Notes: generated by a model from the letters alone, not told the origin. A stretch of 51,840 nucleotides of DNA from Rhodobacteraceae bacterium UBA3069 (GCA_002366795.1 DFBX01000023.1:1-51840); one strand, 5' to 3'; positions 15,786 to 25,679 are shown, numbered from the stretch's first letter. Program-made: numbers and translations.

Positions 15786-18374
15786 TCACCGTCTCTGTTG
15801 GTCGGGTTTGTCAAGAAAGACGGACCTTAGCCCGCATTTCGCGGTAACCGCCGGCCAGAGCCTTTCGATCAAGTGAAAGACTGTCCCGTCATTTGGAAGC
15901 GGCTCGTTCGGCCACGGGTAATCGGGTCCAAACATGGCATTCATGGCCTGTGCTACCTCGCGCCGGACCCAGAACATATTGCCCACCGGAAAGGCGATTG
16001 GGACATCGGGAAGATCGCCGGGGAACTGGTCGGCAAATTCCGGCAATAGCTGTTTCGATGCACCCCAGCCAAAGCGGTAGGGGTCGAATGGGGCGACAAG
16101 CCCAGTGCCCGGCGTGGCAATAGAGGACAGCCCGTCCGACAGTCGCCCGTATTCGCCCATCAGGATGGCCATCAGGAACTTGCGCCAAATCTCGCCGCCC
16201 GCCTGACCCCATGTCGGGGCCTTTTTCTGGTGGATATGAAGCCAGTTTTCTTGGTCATGCCCTGCGCCGCCTTCGTCGAATAGCCGCATGAATGGCAGGA
16301 TATCGCGTCCCTGATTGCGCACCACCTGAACCGAGCCTTCCAGCCCGTGATTGGCGAAAATCGCGTTCAGCTGGTCCTGTTTCTTGGTGCTGTCCGTGGT
16401 GGCAACGATCCGCGAGGCCAGCCTGTAGGCGGCGTGGGTTTCGATGTCCTGATCAAGGCCGTCCAAGTTATAGCCATGCAGATGGATCCCGTATTCGGGC
16501 AGTGCGTCGCGCTCCTTCGGGGCCGCGGCGTCGGCATAGGGGCGGACTTCCAGCGATTTGTGTAGCCAGTTGTCGGAACGGACAATTTCGGCCTGCGCCT
16601 CGCCGGCCGAACGCCAGACGAACCTGCGCCCGTGGGACCAGACCTTTTGCCGCTCGGCGCGGCGGCCTGCCGCGTCGTCCGGGGCGGTGGTGAACATGAT
16701 CGGCATATCGTAGCTGCCAGAGCCGATGACGGCATGACGCTGGGAGCCGATGCTTTCCTCCAACGCGCTGTGCAGCCGTTCGAAAATCGAGCGCTCGTCA
16801 CCTGCGCCCCTTGGCGGCAGGCTGGCCTGAAATTCAGGTTTGCGCGGCAAGGAGGAGAGTTTGTCAACAACCTTGTCCAAACGGCCGAAGGGCACCATGT
16901 GCAACCCCGGTTCGTCCAGGTAGGTCGGGTCATCAAACCCCGACGCGTTGGAGAAACCAAGCACCTGACAGCCAAGCCGCGCAGCATCGAAGACCACGTT
17001 GGGCAGGGGATCAAGGCGCGACGACAGGAACAACACGTCCGAGGCGCGGCAGACATCCTCGAAATAATCGCCGGCGGGCAGGAAGAACAGGTTGCCCGCA
17101 GGATCGTTCGCGCCGCCCTCGCGGTTGTGCTGATCCTGCCAGACGCCGAAGTGGAAATTTTCGGGGTTCAAGCCGTTGCCGATCCAGACATAGACCGTAT
17201 CGGGGTCGATATCGCGCGCCTGTTGGGCGGTCAGCACGAACATGTCCGTGCCCTTGCGCCAATGCGCGTGGCCAGCGCCAAGGACAACGCGCTTGCCGGT
17301 CAGATCACGGCGGATCAGGCGGGACAGCCGGTCGCGGGCGCGGTCGTAATCATCGGTCGGAATCGTGCTGCATTGGTAATCGGCCTGCGGGATGATGACG
17401 GTGTCGCGTTCTATGTCAAATCCGATATCCTCCAGCGCGGGCCGCCAGGAATTGAGGACCTGCGCGCTGGAAAACACCAGCAGATCGGACATCAGTCCCG
17501 AGAAGGTCACGAAATGGCGCGGCAGGATATATTCAGCGTATTCATGCAGGTACATGCCAACCGGAATGCCCCGCGACACGCAGAGCGGTAGGTAGTTGTT
17601 GGCCACGACCGAGTTGATGATCGCGAATTCGATTTCACCGACACTGTTGTCGACGACCAGATCGAATTCCAGTTCGGGCTTGTCGGACAGCAGCACCGCG
17701 ACCGCGTTGGCGCGGAAAGATTCCAGCAATTCGCCGCCCCGCAGGCTTCCGACGATCACGTTGTGGGTTTTCGACGCGGTGCGGACAAGGTCCAGCCCAA
17801 CGATAGGCGCGCCAGAGCGTGAAAATTCGTGGACGCAGATCAGGCAGCTGGGCTTGTCCGGATCGTACTGCGCCTCGCCCAGCATGTAGTTTTCGCGCAA
17901 GTCGCGCAAAGAGCGCCGCCCCTCGCGTTCGCCGTGGCGCAGGAAGTGGCCGATGGGCAGCAGTTTTGCCGCGCCGATGTCGGGATAGAGGCGGACGTAA
18001 TGCTTGGCCGAAAAATCAGAAAGCTGGCGGTCCAGCCCCTCGCCAAGGGCCAGCAGTTCGAACGCCACCTCGCCCGCGCCTTCGACATTGGCGCGGATCG
18101 CCTTGCGCATTTCAACGTCGTGCAGGATGTGTAGCAGCCGCCGGTCCAGGCCGGGCATCGAAGCGCGCAGTTCCGCGTATTGATTGGGGGCCAGCCCCTC
18201 GGCCTTGCCGATTGTATCGTAATGCTCGCGCGGGGGCAGGCCCGATGCGGCGACCTGCGGATAGCGACCGGCATAGAAGTCGGGGTCGATCCCGAATTCG
18301 GGGCGCCGCGCCAGCAAGCCGTAGGGGGCGACCAGCTTTTCCCAGAGAGCCTGGGGATCGAATGTTTCGCTCAT
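15786..18374 (-). CDS. Multidomain glycosyltransferase: GT4 plus RgpF
   Basis: An 862-residue cytoplasmic protein with three parts. Residues about 30-64 and 119-153 are two copies of a DPDFYxxxYPxV...HY...G..EGR module often found on Rhodobacterales glycan enzymes. The middle (about 170-540) is a GT-B/GT4-type glycosyltransferase: VVLGAGHAHWRKGTDMFV, then SDVLFLSSRLDPLPNVVFDAARLG with the donor-binding region. The C-terminal 230 residues are a rhamnan-synthesis F (RgpF) domain (IHLHGYNLDGL, RNQGRDILPFMRLF, WLHIHQKKAP). RgpF proteins build rhamnose polymers, which fits the rfb genes in this block. It starts as an ATGA overlap with the small upstream gene. Confidence 0.85.
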   Translation of the reverse strand: MSETFDPQALWEKLVAPYGLLARRPEFGIDPDFYAGRYPQVAASGLPPREHYDTIGKAEGLAPNQYAELRASMPGLDRRLLHILHDVEMRKAIRANVEGAGEVAFELLALGEGLDRQLSDFSAKHYVRLYPDIGAAKLLPIGHFLRHGEREGRRSLRDLRENYMLGEAQYDPDKPSCLICVHEFSRSGAPIVGLDLVRTASKTHNVIVGSLRGGELLESFRANAVAVLLSDKPELEFDLVVDNSVGEIEFAIINSVVANNYLPLCVSRGIPVGMYLHEYAEYILPRHFVTFSGLMSDLLVFSSAQVLNSWRPALEDIGFDIERDTVIIPQADYQCSTIPTDDYDRARDRLSRLIRRDLTGKRVVLGAGHAHWRKGTDMFVLTAQQARDIDPDTVYVWIGNGLNPENFHFGVWQDQHNREGGANDPAGNLFFLPAGDYFEDVCRASDVLFLSSRLDPLPNVVFDAARLGCQVLGFSNASGFDDPTYLDEPGLHMVPFGRLDKVVDKLSSLPRKPEFQASLPPRGAGDERSIFERLHSALEESIGSQRHAVIGSGSYDMPIMFTTAPDDAAGRRAERQKVWSHGRRFVWRSAGEAQAEIVRSDNWLHKSLEVRPYADAAAPKERDALPEYGIHLHGYNLDGLDQDIETHAAYRLASRIVATTDSTKKQDQLNAIFANHGLEGSVQVVRNQGRDILPFMRLFDEGGAGHDQENWLHIHQKKAPTWGQAGGEIWRKFLMAILMGEYGRLSDGLSSIATPGTGLVAPFDPYRFGWGASKQLLPEFADQFPGDLPDVPIAFPVGNMFWVRREVAQAMNAMFGPDYPWPNEPLPNDGTVFHLIERLWPAVTAKCGLRSVFLDKPDQQRR

Positions 18375-18829
18375 GTCAGATGCTCCCGCATGATGTCGAG
18401 GCTGGGCGCGATGTGGATATCGTCCATCCCGGGCTGCATGTTGCGGAAGAATGTCGTGAAGTTCGGGTTGCCGACAATCGTGGTGCCAAACAGGAACCAG
18501 ACGCCGCTATTCGCTTCGCCATGACGCACGAGATCGGGATTTTGTTTGACCTCGGCCAGCAGGGCGGGCGCGTCCACGGCGGCCGGATCGCAGAGCAGGA
18601 CCAGCATTGGCCCCTTGTCCAGCCAGTGACGCGCGGCAGCGGTCAGCAGAACCGACCGCAACTGGTCCACGCGGCTGGCGGGCGAGTCGATGAATTCGAC
18701 GATACGGCCCGATCGGGTCAGTGTATCCAGTGTTTCTTGGGGCAGCCCGTGGTTAGGCTCCAGAATAAACATGGGTTCGCCCGGCCAGTCGGGTCCGGTA
18801 TTCGCTTCAGTCTTCAGATATGCCAGCAC
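18371..18829 (-). CDS. Small protein of unknown function
   Basis: A 152-residue soluble protein that I do not recognise. It starts with GTG inside the 3' end of the upstream epimerase gene (23-bp overlap) and ends as an ATGA overlap with the 862-residue glycosyltransferase, so it is translated between two glycan genes. It is an alpha/beta sequence with hydrophobic strands (PMFILEPN, GPMLVLLCDP, GVWFLFGTTIVGNP) and no membrane segment or signal peptide. A glycosyltransferase accessory or a remnant nucleotide-binding fold is possible. The tight overlaps on both sides argue that it is real. Confidence 0.7.
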   Translation of the reverse strand: MLAYLKTEANTGPDWPGEPMFILEPNHGLPQETLDTLTRSGRIVEFIDSPASRVDQLRSVLLTAAARHWLDKGPMLVLLCDPAAVDAPALLAEVKQNPDLVRHGEANSGVWFLFGTTIVGNPNFTTFFRNMQPGMDDIHIAPSLDIMREHLT

Positions 18830-19751
18830 GCGCTTTTTCCACCAGGTTCTTCAGGCCGCTTTCCAACGGTTGTTTCGCTTTCCACCCGAATAGGTTGAAA
18901 GCAAGCGTGCAATCAAGCACGTTCGATTGAACATCTTGCTGGGTGTGACGGCGAATGCACTGTAATTCACGCCCTGTCAGCTGTTCCAACGTGGTTATGA
19001 CATCGTTCAGGGCCACGCCCAAACCGCTGCCGATGTTCAGCACCAGCGGATTTGCCGAGAAGGGCACAGTGGCCAAAGTATCAATGGCGCTGTTCAGATC
19101 GTCAACATGCAGGTAATCGCGCAGGGCCGATCCGTCGCCGTAGATTTCGAAACTTTCCTGTTTCATCAATGCGTTCAGGATGATCGGGACGACGCCTTGT
19201 CCTGGCTTGACCTTCAATGAACCGTAAGGGTTCGAAACCCGCAGGCTCGCGTATTCGAAGTTCCCGGTCTGGGATAGGAAGGAAAACGCGTTTTCGATCA
19301 GCAGCTTATGCAAGCCATAGGTGCTTTTCGGATTGGTCGTGTTTTGCTCTGAAATCGGCAGGGTTGGCGTGTCGCCATAGATCGCGCCGCCCGACGACAG
19401 GAACAGCAGCCGCCCGTTCCAGCCCTTGGCCAGCAGGTTTTCGACCATGGCGACATGGGGCAGCACTTGCTCGCCCGAGGCCTTGGCAAGACTGATATGG
19501 ACCGCGCGCGGGTTGGACGGCCCGATACAATGCACGATCACCGCGTCTTTGTGGGTAGGGTCAAACCAGTCGGCCGCGTAAACATCGGGCTGGATGCGCG
19601 CCGGCACATGTGCGACTTCCGGCGGCAGGCTGCGCCGCGCCACGGGTTGCACATCGAACTGCGGCTGGGTGGCAAGGTATTTGGTAATCTCGGCGCCAAG
19701 AAACCCGTTGGCCCCGGTCACGTAAACCGGATTTATGCTGCCTTCAGACAT
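18807..19751 (-). CDS. NAD-dependent sugar epimerase/dehydratase (SDR)
   Basis: A 314-residue extended SDR. The Rossmann motif TGANGFLGAEI is at the N-terminus. The active site has SSGGAIYG and YGLHK (Tyr-x3-Lys), and the RVSNPYG and RDYLHVDDL segments are typical of nucleotide-sugar epimerases and 4,6-dehydratases. Substrate cannot be assigned; a UDP-glucose 4-epimerase or a GDP/dTDP-sugar reductase are the usual options. It lies 116 bp after the second SDR gene and is overlapped by the small unknown gene, leading into the glycosyltransferase and sulfotransferase genes. Confidence 0.88.
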   Translation of the reverse strand: MSEGSINPVYVTGANGFLGAEITKYLATQPQFDVQPVARRSLPPEVAHVPARIQPDVYAADWFDPTHKDAVIVHCIGPSNPRAVHISLAKASGEQVLPHVAMVENLLAKGWNGRLLFLSSGGAIYGDTPTLPISEQNTTNPKSTYGLHKLLIENAFSFLSQTGNFEYASLRVSNPYGSLKVKPGQGVVPIILNALMKQESFEIYGDGSALRDYLHVDDLNSAIDTLATVPFSANPLVLNIGSGLGVALNDVITTLEQLTGRELQCIRRHTQQDVQSNVLDCTLAFNLFGWKAKQPLESGLKNLVEKARAGISED

Positions 19752-19867
19752 CTGTTGCCTTGGCGCAAAAATTACTCATCATGCATACGATCCTAAATAG
19801 AGCCGTTCCGGTACCCAGTGCGATACCACCAGATAGGAGCGGAAAGACATTGATCGAACAGGTTGGC

Positions 19868-21004
19868 TCAATGCCCTCCGATTTCATTCGCAAACCCTTC
19901 GCTTTGCAAACTTTTCTCTTTTTTCATAGTCTCCTGCGACCATTGCGAGAGTTTTTCAAGCCCCTCGCGGAGGCTTACCTGTGGTGCCCATCCAAGCTGC
20001 GACCGGCTGCGGGCGGTGTCGGCCAGCGCATAGCGGATATCGCCGGGGCGGAACTGGCCGGTGATGGTCAGCTTGTCTGTAGGCTCTCCCAGCAGGTTCA
20101 AAAGAACGCCAGCCACATCCAGAATGGTCGCGGCTTCGCCTGACCCGATGTCCAGAATATCCATCGGCATGTCCGCAACGGTGCCCATCATGGCGAACGC
20201 GTTCACGACATCATCGACCAGCACGAAATCGCGGGTGATCTCGCCATCCTCGAAGATATTGAGCGTTTTGCCTTCCTGGATCTGGCGGCAAAAGATCGAC
20301 AACACGCCGGTGTAGGGGTTATTCAGTGACTGGCCGGGGCCATAGACGTTTTGCAGGCGCAGGATGCCGACCTCGACTCCGGTGCCCCAGAACGCCTGGC
20401 GCAGCATGTATTCCTGCATCAACTTGGTCGAGGCATAGATCGACGCGGGCGCGACCACGCAATCTGCATTGGTCGCCACGGGGGTCAGGGTGTTTCCGTC
20501 GCGGTCCTTGGGGGCGAAATCGCCCTTGGCCATGTCCTCGCCGGTGCGTTCGATCGCGGCAGTGGGGCGACCTTCGGCGTCAACGCAGGCCCCTTCGCCG
20601 TAGACAGAGCGAGAACCAGCCAGAATGATACGCCCGGTCGCGGGGGACAGTTCGCGCACTGCTTCGATAAGGTGGGCGGTGCCCATCACGTTCACATCGG
20701 TATAGCGGGCGGGCAGGTCAAAGGATTGGCCGGTGCCGGTTTCGGCGGCGAGATGATAGATAAGCGTCGGGTTGACGGTTTCCACGGCGGCGCGCAAGGC
20801 GTCACGGTCGCGCATGTCGCCTTCGATCACGGTGATGCCATGTTCGGCCAGGCGTTCGCGGTTCTCGGGGTTACCGTCATGGACCTGCGGGTGGAAATTA
20901 TCAAAGACCGTGACATCATGGGTGCCGGACAGTTTGGCGCACAGCCGCGATCCGATGAATCCCGCGCCACCAGTAATCAGGACGTTGGGTTTGTTCTGTG
21001 CCAT
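19868..21004 (-). CDS. NAD-dependent sugar epimerase/dehydratase (SDR)
   Basis: A 378-residue extended SDR: TGGAGFIGSRL at residues 11-21, Asp in VTVFDNFHP for NAD preference, SRSVYGEG and YASTK active-site segments, RLQNVYGPGQSL, and RDFVLVDDVVNAF. It is longer than its neighbour, with an insertion around 140-185. It resembles nucleotide-sugar 4-epimerases. It is first in the minus-strand group that continues with the second SDR, the small unknown gene, the glycosyltransferase and a sulfotransferase. It is divergent from the first RTX gene. Confidence 0.88.
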   Translation of the reverse strand: MAQNKPNVLITGGAGFIGSRLCAKLSGTHDVTVFDNFHPQVHDGNPENRERLAEHGITVIEGDMRDRDALRAAVETVNPTLIYHLAAETGTGQSFDLPARYTDVNVMGTAHLIEAVRELSPATGRIILAGSRSVYGEGACVDAEGRPTAAIERTGEDMAKGDFAPKDRDGNTLTPVATNADCVVAPASIYASTKLMQEYMLRQAFWGTGVEVGILRLQNVYGPGQSLNNPYTGVLSIFCRQIQEGKTLNIFEDGEITRDFVLVDDVVNAFAMMGTVADMPMDILDIGSGEAATILDVAGVLLNLLGEPTDKLTITGQFRPGDIRYALADTARSRSQLGWAPQVSLREGLEKLSQWSQETMKKEKSLQSEGFANEIGGH

Positions 21005-21396
21005 CTTGTCATCTCAGTCATGGTTTCGGGGAAATCACACCGACACAACTGCGCCCGATCGCGGCTGTGCCCCATTCGTCGAACCGCTGCGCAGGACGCA
21101 TTCCAAGGATCGGGAAGAAGGCGGGCCTAGGGCAGGGGTCTGAGCGCTTGCACGGTTAATAGTATAGATACAGCCACACAAGGCCTAGTTTGGTCAGGGT
21201 GGCCAGCCTGCATATCTCTGCCTGTTCCGCGGCGAGGCGCGCAGAATTATAGTACGAGTTTAGAAAATCTTTAGCGAAAGGCCACAGGCCCGTCACTTTT
21301 GGTGATCCTTTCTGTCCACATTCGGGGCGCAGATTCATGACTGTCCCGGAATACAGCTTTCCTTTCTGCCGGGGCCTTTGAAACAAGAGGTGGGTC
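21005..21396. other. Divergent intergenic region, epimerase/RTX
   Basis: 392 bp between two divergent transcription units. It holds no convincing gene; short frames here lack ribosome sites and family character. It includes an AT-rich patch around 21150-21280 that probably carries the promoters. No clear sigma-70 pair could be fixed by eye. Confidence 0.5.
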
Positions 21397-23616
21397 ATGG
21401 TGGTCTTCATCCATGAAGGAACGCTTCCGGGCGAAGAATCGAACTTTGTCCAGGGTCTGCGCGATCTGGAAATCTCGGCGGATGGAACGCAACTTTATGG
21501 AGCGGGCCAATGGGGCACCGGGCTTGCCGTCTGGAATGTCGGTGGCAGCCTGACCCCGATCGACACGATCACCTATTCCGGCGCGACCGGCGCGTTTTCT
21601 GACCTTGAACTGGTTCAGGTGCAGATCGACGGGCATGATATGATCCTGACCCTCAATGCCTACAATCCCGAACTCCAAAGCTACACCCTGAACAACGTGG
21701 GCGAATATAGCGGCGCGCGACCGGCGCTGACGCAGGTCGGCGCCCCCCCTGTGCGTCCGATGGATGCGGTGCAACAGGGTGATTTCCTGCTGGTGGCGCA
21801 AGGGTCCGGCGGCGTGGCCAGCTACCAGATCCAAAGCGATGGTTCGCTGCGGTTTCGCGCCGAAACCGGCCCTGACACTTTCGGCGGTTATGTTGGGGGT
21901 CTGGATGCGGTCACTGTGAACGGGACCGATTACGTTATCGCGGCCTTTACCAACGACGACCGGATCGCGGCCTTTTCGGTGGCGGGCAACGGCGCGCTGA
22001 CCATGACCGGCCAGATCACCACCAACGGTGGCTTTGGCATCGACGTGCCGAACCTGATCGAGATCGCCCAGATGGATGGCAAAACCTATGTGATTGCAGG
22101 TGCCTATGGCTCTCATAGCATTTCGGTGATGGAACTGCGGGGCAATGGCAGCATGGTTGTTACCGATCATGTGATGGACACGTTGGGCACACGCTTTGGC
22201 CATGTCTCGGCCATGGAGGTCGTCACCCACGACGGCCATGTCTACATTCTGGCGGCCGGCCCCGATGATGGCATCAGCCTGCTGCAACTTCTGCCCGAGG
22301 GTCGCCTGATCCACATGGCATCGGTCGCGGATGCCACCGACACCACGCTGGACAATGTGACCGCGCTGGCGGTCGCATCGGATGGCAACGGGCTGACCAT
22401 CTATGCCGGTTCCGAGACCGAGGCGGGCCTGACCGAATTCCGCGTCGATCTAAGCAATCTGGGCGAGGTGCGTAGCGCGGGCACGACAGGCGGCGCGTTG
22501 GGCGGCACGGGTCGTGCAGACACGCTGATTTCCGGCGCGGGAGAGGATATGCTGACCGGCAATGGCGGCAAGGATACCTTTGTCTTCGCGGCGGACGGCT
22601 CTGTTGATGCGATCACCGACTATACCCCCGGTCAGGACGTGATCGACCTTAGCCAGGTGGCGCTTTTGTATGGGGCCCAGCAACTGACCGTGATCGGCCA
22701 GACCGGCGGCGCAATGGTCTATTTCGGCGAATTCGAACTGGAAGTGCGCAGCGCAAATGGCAATGCCTTGCAGGCGCAAGACATCGCGCTGGAAACCGGC
22801 CTGTCGCATCTGGCCACCGGCAATGTGGATGCGGCTGGCGGTCAGGTCGTGTTCGGCACCGATGCCAGTGATGCGCTGGCGGGCGGCGCGGGCGATGATA
22901 TCCTCAAAGGGTTCAGCGGCAACGATCGGTTCATCGTGGGCACCGGCACCGACACGGTGGATGGCGGCGACGGTTTCGATCTTGTCTCTTTCGCGGAAAC
23001 GCCGGGCCGTTGCCTTGTGGACCTGCAATTTGATGTCAGCAACGCGGGTTTCGCCCGCTTCTTTTCCTATGGCCACGCGGTCGGGTCTGAATATGCCAAT
23101 GTCGAGGCTTTCGAGGGTGGCGACTATGCCGACAACCTGCGTGGCGACGCGGGCGTGAACACCCTGTCCGGTGGGGGCGTGTCCGACCGGCTTTATGGTC
23201 GCGCTGGCGATGATGTGCTGGATGGCGGCGCCGGGGCTGATGCGATCTATGGCAACCGCGGCGCGGACCGGATGAGCGGTGGCGACAGCAACCGCCGCGA
23301 CCGCTTCATCTATTTCAATGCCAATGAAACCGGGGTGGGCGAAGGCAGCCGCGACGTGATCATCGATTTTCACCACGGCGAGGACCGGATCGAGATCAGC
23401 CGCATCGACGCCGACATCACCCGTGGCTTCAAGCAGAACTTCGAATTCATCGGTCAAACCGGGTTCAGCGGTTCGGCGGGCGAATTGCGGTTTCAGCAGG
23501 TGTCCGGCGAAAATCACACCTTGGTTCAGGCCGATCTGGACGGTGACGGCGCCGCCGATTTCGAGATCGAATTGACTGGCCTGATAACGCTGGATGCGGG
23601 TGATTTCCTGCTTTAA
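21397..23616 (+). CDS. RTX protein with propeller-like N-terminus
   Basis: A 739-residue acidic secreted-type protein without a signal peptide, as expected for a type I substrate. Residues 1 to about 350 form repeats of about 50 residues (ISADGTQLYGAGQWGTGLAVWNV; DGHDMILTLNAYNPELQSYTL; MDGKTYVIAGAYGSHSISVMEL) that look like a beta-propeller. Two groups of GGxGxDxLx calcium-binding nonapeptides follow (about 375-400 and 485-650). The last 210 residues form the module shared with the next three genes, including DRLYGRAGDDVL, RDRFIYFNANETGVGEGSRDVI and the closing DFEIELTG...DFLL, of the serralysin C-terminal type. An AGAGG ribosome site precedes the ATG. Function unknown; adhesion or enzymatic activity are possible. 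Confidence 0.85.
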   Translation: MVVFIHEGTLPGEESNFVQGLRDLEISADGTQLYGAGQWGTGLAVWNVGGSLTPIDTITYSGATGAFSDLELVQVQIDGHDMILTLNAYNPELQSYTLNNVGEYSGARPALTQVGAPPVRPMDAVQQGDFLLVAQGSGGVASYQIQSDGSLRFRAETGPDTFGGYVGGLDAVTVNGTDYVIAAFTNDDRIAAFSVAGNGALTMTGQITTNGGFGIDVPNLIEIAQMDGKTYVIAGAYGSHSISVMELRGNGSMVVTDHVMDTLGTRFGHVSAMEVVTHDGHVYILAAGPDDGISLLQLLPEGRLIHMASVADATDTTLDNVTALAVASDGNGLTIYAGSETEAGLTEFRVDLSNLGEVRSAGTTGGALGGTGRADTLISGAGEDMLTGNGGKDTFVFAADGSVDAITDYTPGQDVIDLSQVALLYGAQQLTVIGQTGGAMVYFGEFELEVRSANGNALQAQDIALETGLSHLATGNVDAAGGQVVFGTDASDALAGGAGDDILKGFSGNDRFIVGTGTDTVDGGDGFDLVSFAETPGRCLVDLQFDVSNAGFARFFSYGHAVGSEYANVEAFEGGDYADNLRGDAGVNTLSGGGVSDRLYGRAGDDVLDGGAGADAIYGNRGADRMSGGDSNRRDRFIYFNANETGVGEGSRDVIIDFHHGEDRIEISRIDADITRGFKQNFEFIGQTGFSGSAGELRFQQVSGENHTLVQADLDGDGAADFEIELTGLITLDAGDFLL

Positions 23617-23690
23617 CGATTTTGAAATGCTTTTTAGCCAATCCTGAACTTGGCATAGAAACAGCAAACGAGTTCAGGAGCAGTAAAGCC

Positions 23691-25481
23691 ATGTCCACCA
23701 CGACCGTTAGCGATGCCACCTACACGGGCAGCAACGCCAATATCGACAGCCTGTTCTGGGGCGGTGCCTGGGATACGCCGGGCTCTGGCACAACGATCAT
23801 CGAATATTCGCTGCGGTTCGGGTCCGATCCCTACAGCTTTTTCAGCGGTATCAATTACGGAAATTCGTGGAGTGCGATCGAAACCACCGCGATTGAAACA
23901 GCCTTTGGCATGTGGGAGGCCGTGGCCGACATCGATTTCCAGGAAACGCTTTACTATGACGATTCCGAAATCTGGTACTGGCAGGGGTCCGATTTCGAGG
24001 TGGGCGGCCTGGGCTGGCACGAGGTGCCGGATTCCGCAGGGATCGAACCGCTTTACGGCGTGTTCAGCTATGAAGGGCTTGGCTGGGACGCGGGCGGATT
24101 GCAGGCGGGCGGCTATGGTTATCTGACCTTGCTGCATGAAATCGGGCACGGGCTGGGATTGGCGCATCCGCATGATAATGGCGGCGACAGTTCGATCATG
24201 CCGGGGGTCTTCTCGGAATACGATTTTGGCACCTATGACCTGAACCAAGGGGTCTGGACTGTCATGACCTATAATGACGGCTGGATGAGCGAATACCCCA
24301 ACCACACGATTTTCAATGGCTATTCCGACTATGACTACTCGGCCACGCCCATGGCGCTGGACATCGCGGCGATCCAAGAAATTTATGGCGCGAACACGGC
24401 CCATGCCGCTGGGGACGACACCTATGTGATCCCTTCCGCCAATGGTGCCGGCACCTATTGGTCCAGCCTCTGGGACGCGGGCGGTTACGACGTGATTTCG
24501 GCCGAGGGCAGCAGCCGCGCCTACACGATCGACCTGCGCGAGGCTCCCCTGACTGGCGCGAATGCGGGCGGTTACATGAACTATTCCAGCGGGATTGTCG
24601 GCGGTTTCACCGTCGCGAACGGCGTGGTGATAGAAGAGGGCGTGGGCGGGTCGGGCAATGACACGATCACCGGCCACAACAACGGCAGCACCCTGCGCGG
24701 CGGCGGTGGCAATGACCTGATCACCGGCGGATCCGCGAACGACACCATCGAAGGCGGCAACGGCAGCGACACCCTGAACGGCGGCGGCGGCGAGGACGAA
24801 TTCCTTGGCGGGGCTGGCGGCGATGCCTATGACGGCGGCGATGCATTCGACACGATCACTTACGGGGCCGACAGCGGGCGCATTCTGCTGGATTTGCAAA
24901 GCGATGTGTCGGGATCGGGCTTTGCCGTTTTCTATGACGGCGGCGCGTCCTCGGGCGATACGTTCACCAGCATCGAAGGGGCCACCGGCGATGTTCACGC
25001 TGACAATCTGCGGGGCGACTCCAATGCGAACATGTTCAGCGGCGGTGCCTCGTCGGACCGGCTGTATGGCCGCGCGGGTGACGACATCCTTTACGGCGAT
25101 GGCGGGGCGGATGCGCTGTATGGCAACACGGGTGCCGATTACATGGTTGGCGGCGGGGGTGCCGTGCGCGACCGTTTCATTTATTTCAACATGACCGAAA
25201 CCGGCGTGGGCAGCGGCAACCGTGACCGGATCGACGATTTTCAAAGCGGCACGGACAGGATCGAGATTTCGCGCTTTGACGCGGACACGACGCAAGGGTT
25301 CAAGCAAGGCTTCGACTTTGTCGGCAGCGCCGGGTTTTCCAGTACGGCGGGGGAATTGCGCTATCAGGTCAGCGGATCCTCGGCCATCGTGCAAGGCGAT
25401 GTGGACGGTGACGGTTCGGCGGATTTCGAGATCGAGTTGCTGAATGTCAGCAGCCTGATCGAGGCAGATTTCCTGATCTGA
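23691..25481 (+). CDS. Serralysin-type M10 metalloprotease with RTX
   Basis: A 596-residue secreted metalloprotease. Zinc motif HEIGHGLGLAH (His149, Glu150, His153, His159) and Met-turn VMTYND with Met192 and the Tyr194 ligand are complete, so activity is expected. Calcium-binding RTX nonapeptides follow from about residue 315, then the shared C-terminal secretion module. The start chosen is ATG 23691, with an AGGAG ribosome site; a longer frame from 23622 lacks one. There is no signal peptide, which fits type I export. No cognate inhibitor gene and no exporter genes are adjacent. It lies 74 bp after the first RTX gene, so the two may be co-transcribed. Confidence 0.93.
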   Translation: MSTTTVSDATYTGSNANIDSLFWGGAWDTPGSGTTIIEYSLRFGSDPYSFFSGINYGNSWSAIETTAIETAFGMWEAVADIDFQETLYYDDSEIWYWQGSDFEVGGLGWHEVPDSAGIEPLYGVFSYEGLGWDAGGLQAGGYGYLTLLHEIGHGLGLAHPHDNGGDSSIMPGVFSEYDFGTYDLNQGVWTVMTYNDGWMSEYPNHTIFNGYSDYDYSATPMALDIAAIQEIYGANTAHAAGDDTYVIPSANGAGTYWSSLWDAGGYDVISAEGSSRAYTIDLREAPLTGANAGGYMNYSSGIVGGFTVANGVVIEEGVGGSGNDTITGHNNGSTLRGGGGNDLITGGSANDTIEGGNGSDTLNGGGGEDEFLGGAGGDAYDGGDAFDTITYGADSGRILLDLQSDVSGSGFAVFYDGGASSGDTFTSIEGATGDVHADNLRGDSNANMFSGGASSDRLYGRAGDDILYGDGGADALYGNTGADYMVGGGGAVRDRFIYFNMTETGVGSGNRDRIDDFQSGTDRIEISRFDADTTQGFKQGFDFVGSAGFSSTAGELRYQVSGSSAIVQGDVDGDGSADFEIELLNVSSLIEADFLI

Positions 25482-25531
25482 CCCATCGGTTGCTGGCGCG
25501 TTTCACACCTATTTCGACTGAATTGCTTGAT

Positions 25532-25558
25532 GCATTCGCCGCAGGGTGAATGCCTTTT
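25532..25558 (+). terminator. Probable terminator after protease gene
   Basis: GCATTCGCC / GGTGAATGC with a GCAG loop, then CTTTT, 50 bp after the protease stop. The stem has one G-T pair and the T-run is short. Confidence 0.55.
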
Positions 25559-25679
25559 AATCCAGGGTTGTATTTGAGTTTTCGACGGTTGACCGCGCTT
25601 GGCATGTTTTGCCATAATGTGTTGTGTAATCGGAAATACCCAACCCCATAGCAAGTAAATCAATTTCCCGGAGGCCCCA

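Noticed and set aside
21156..21410. 84-codon frame on the minus strand upstream of the first RTX gene
   Set aside because: It overlaps the RTX start and its probable promoter region, has no ribosome site and has a low-complexity tail.
23634..25394. 586-codon open frame antisense to the RTX protease gene
   Set aside because: The Gly/Asp-rich RTX repeats in GC-rich DNA leave few stops on the opposite strand. It has no ribosome site and no family-like sequence, and similar antisense frames lie over every RTX gene (22450-23667, 26994-28196, 29544-30431).
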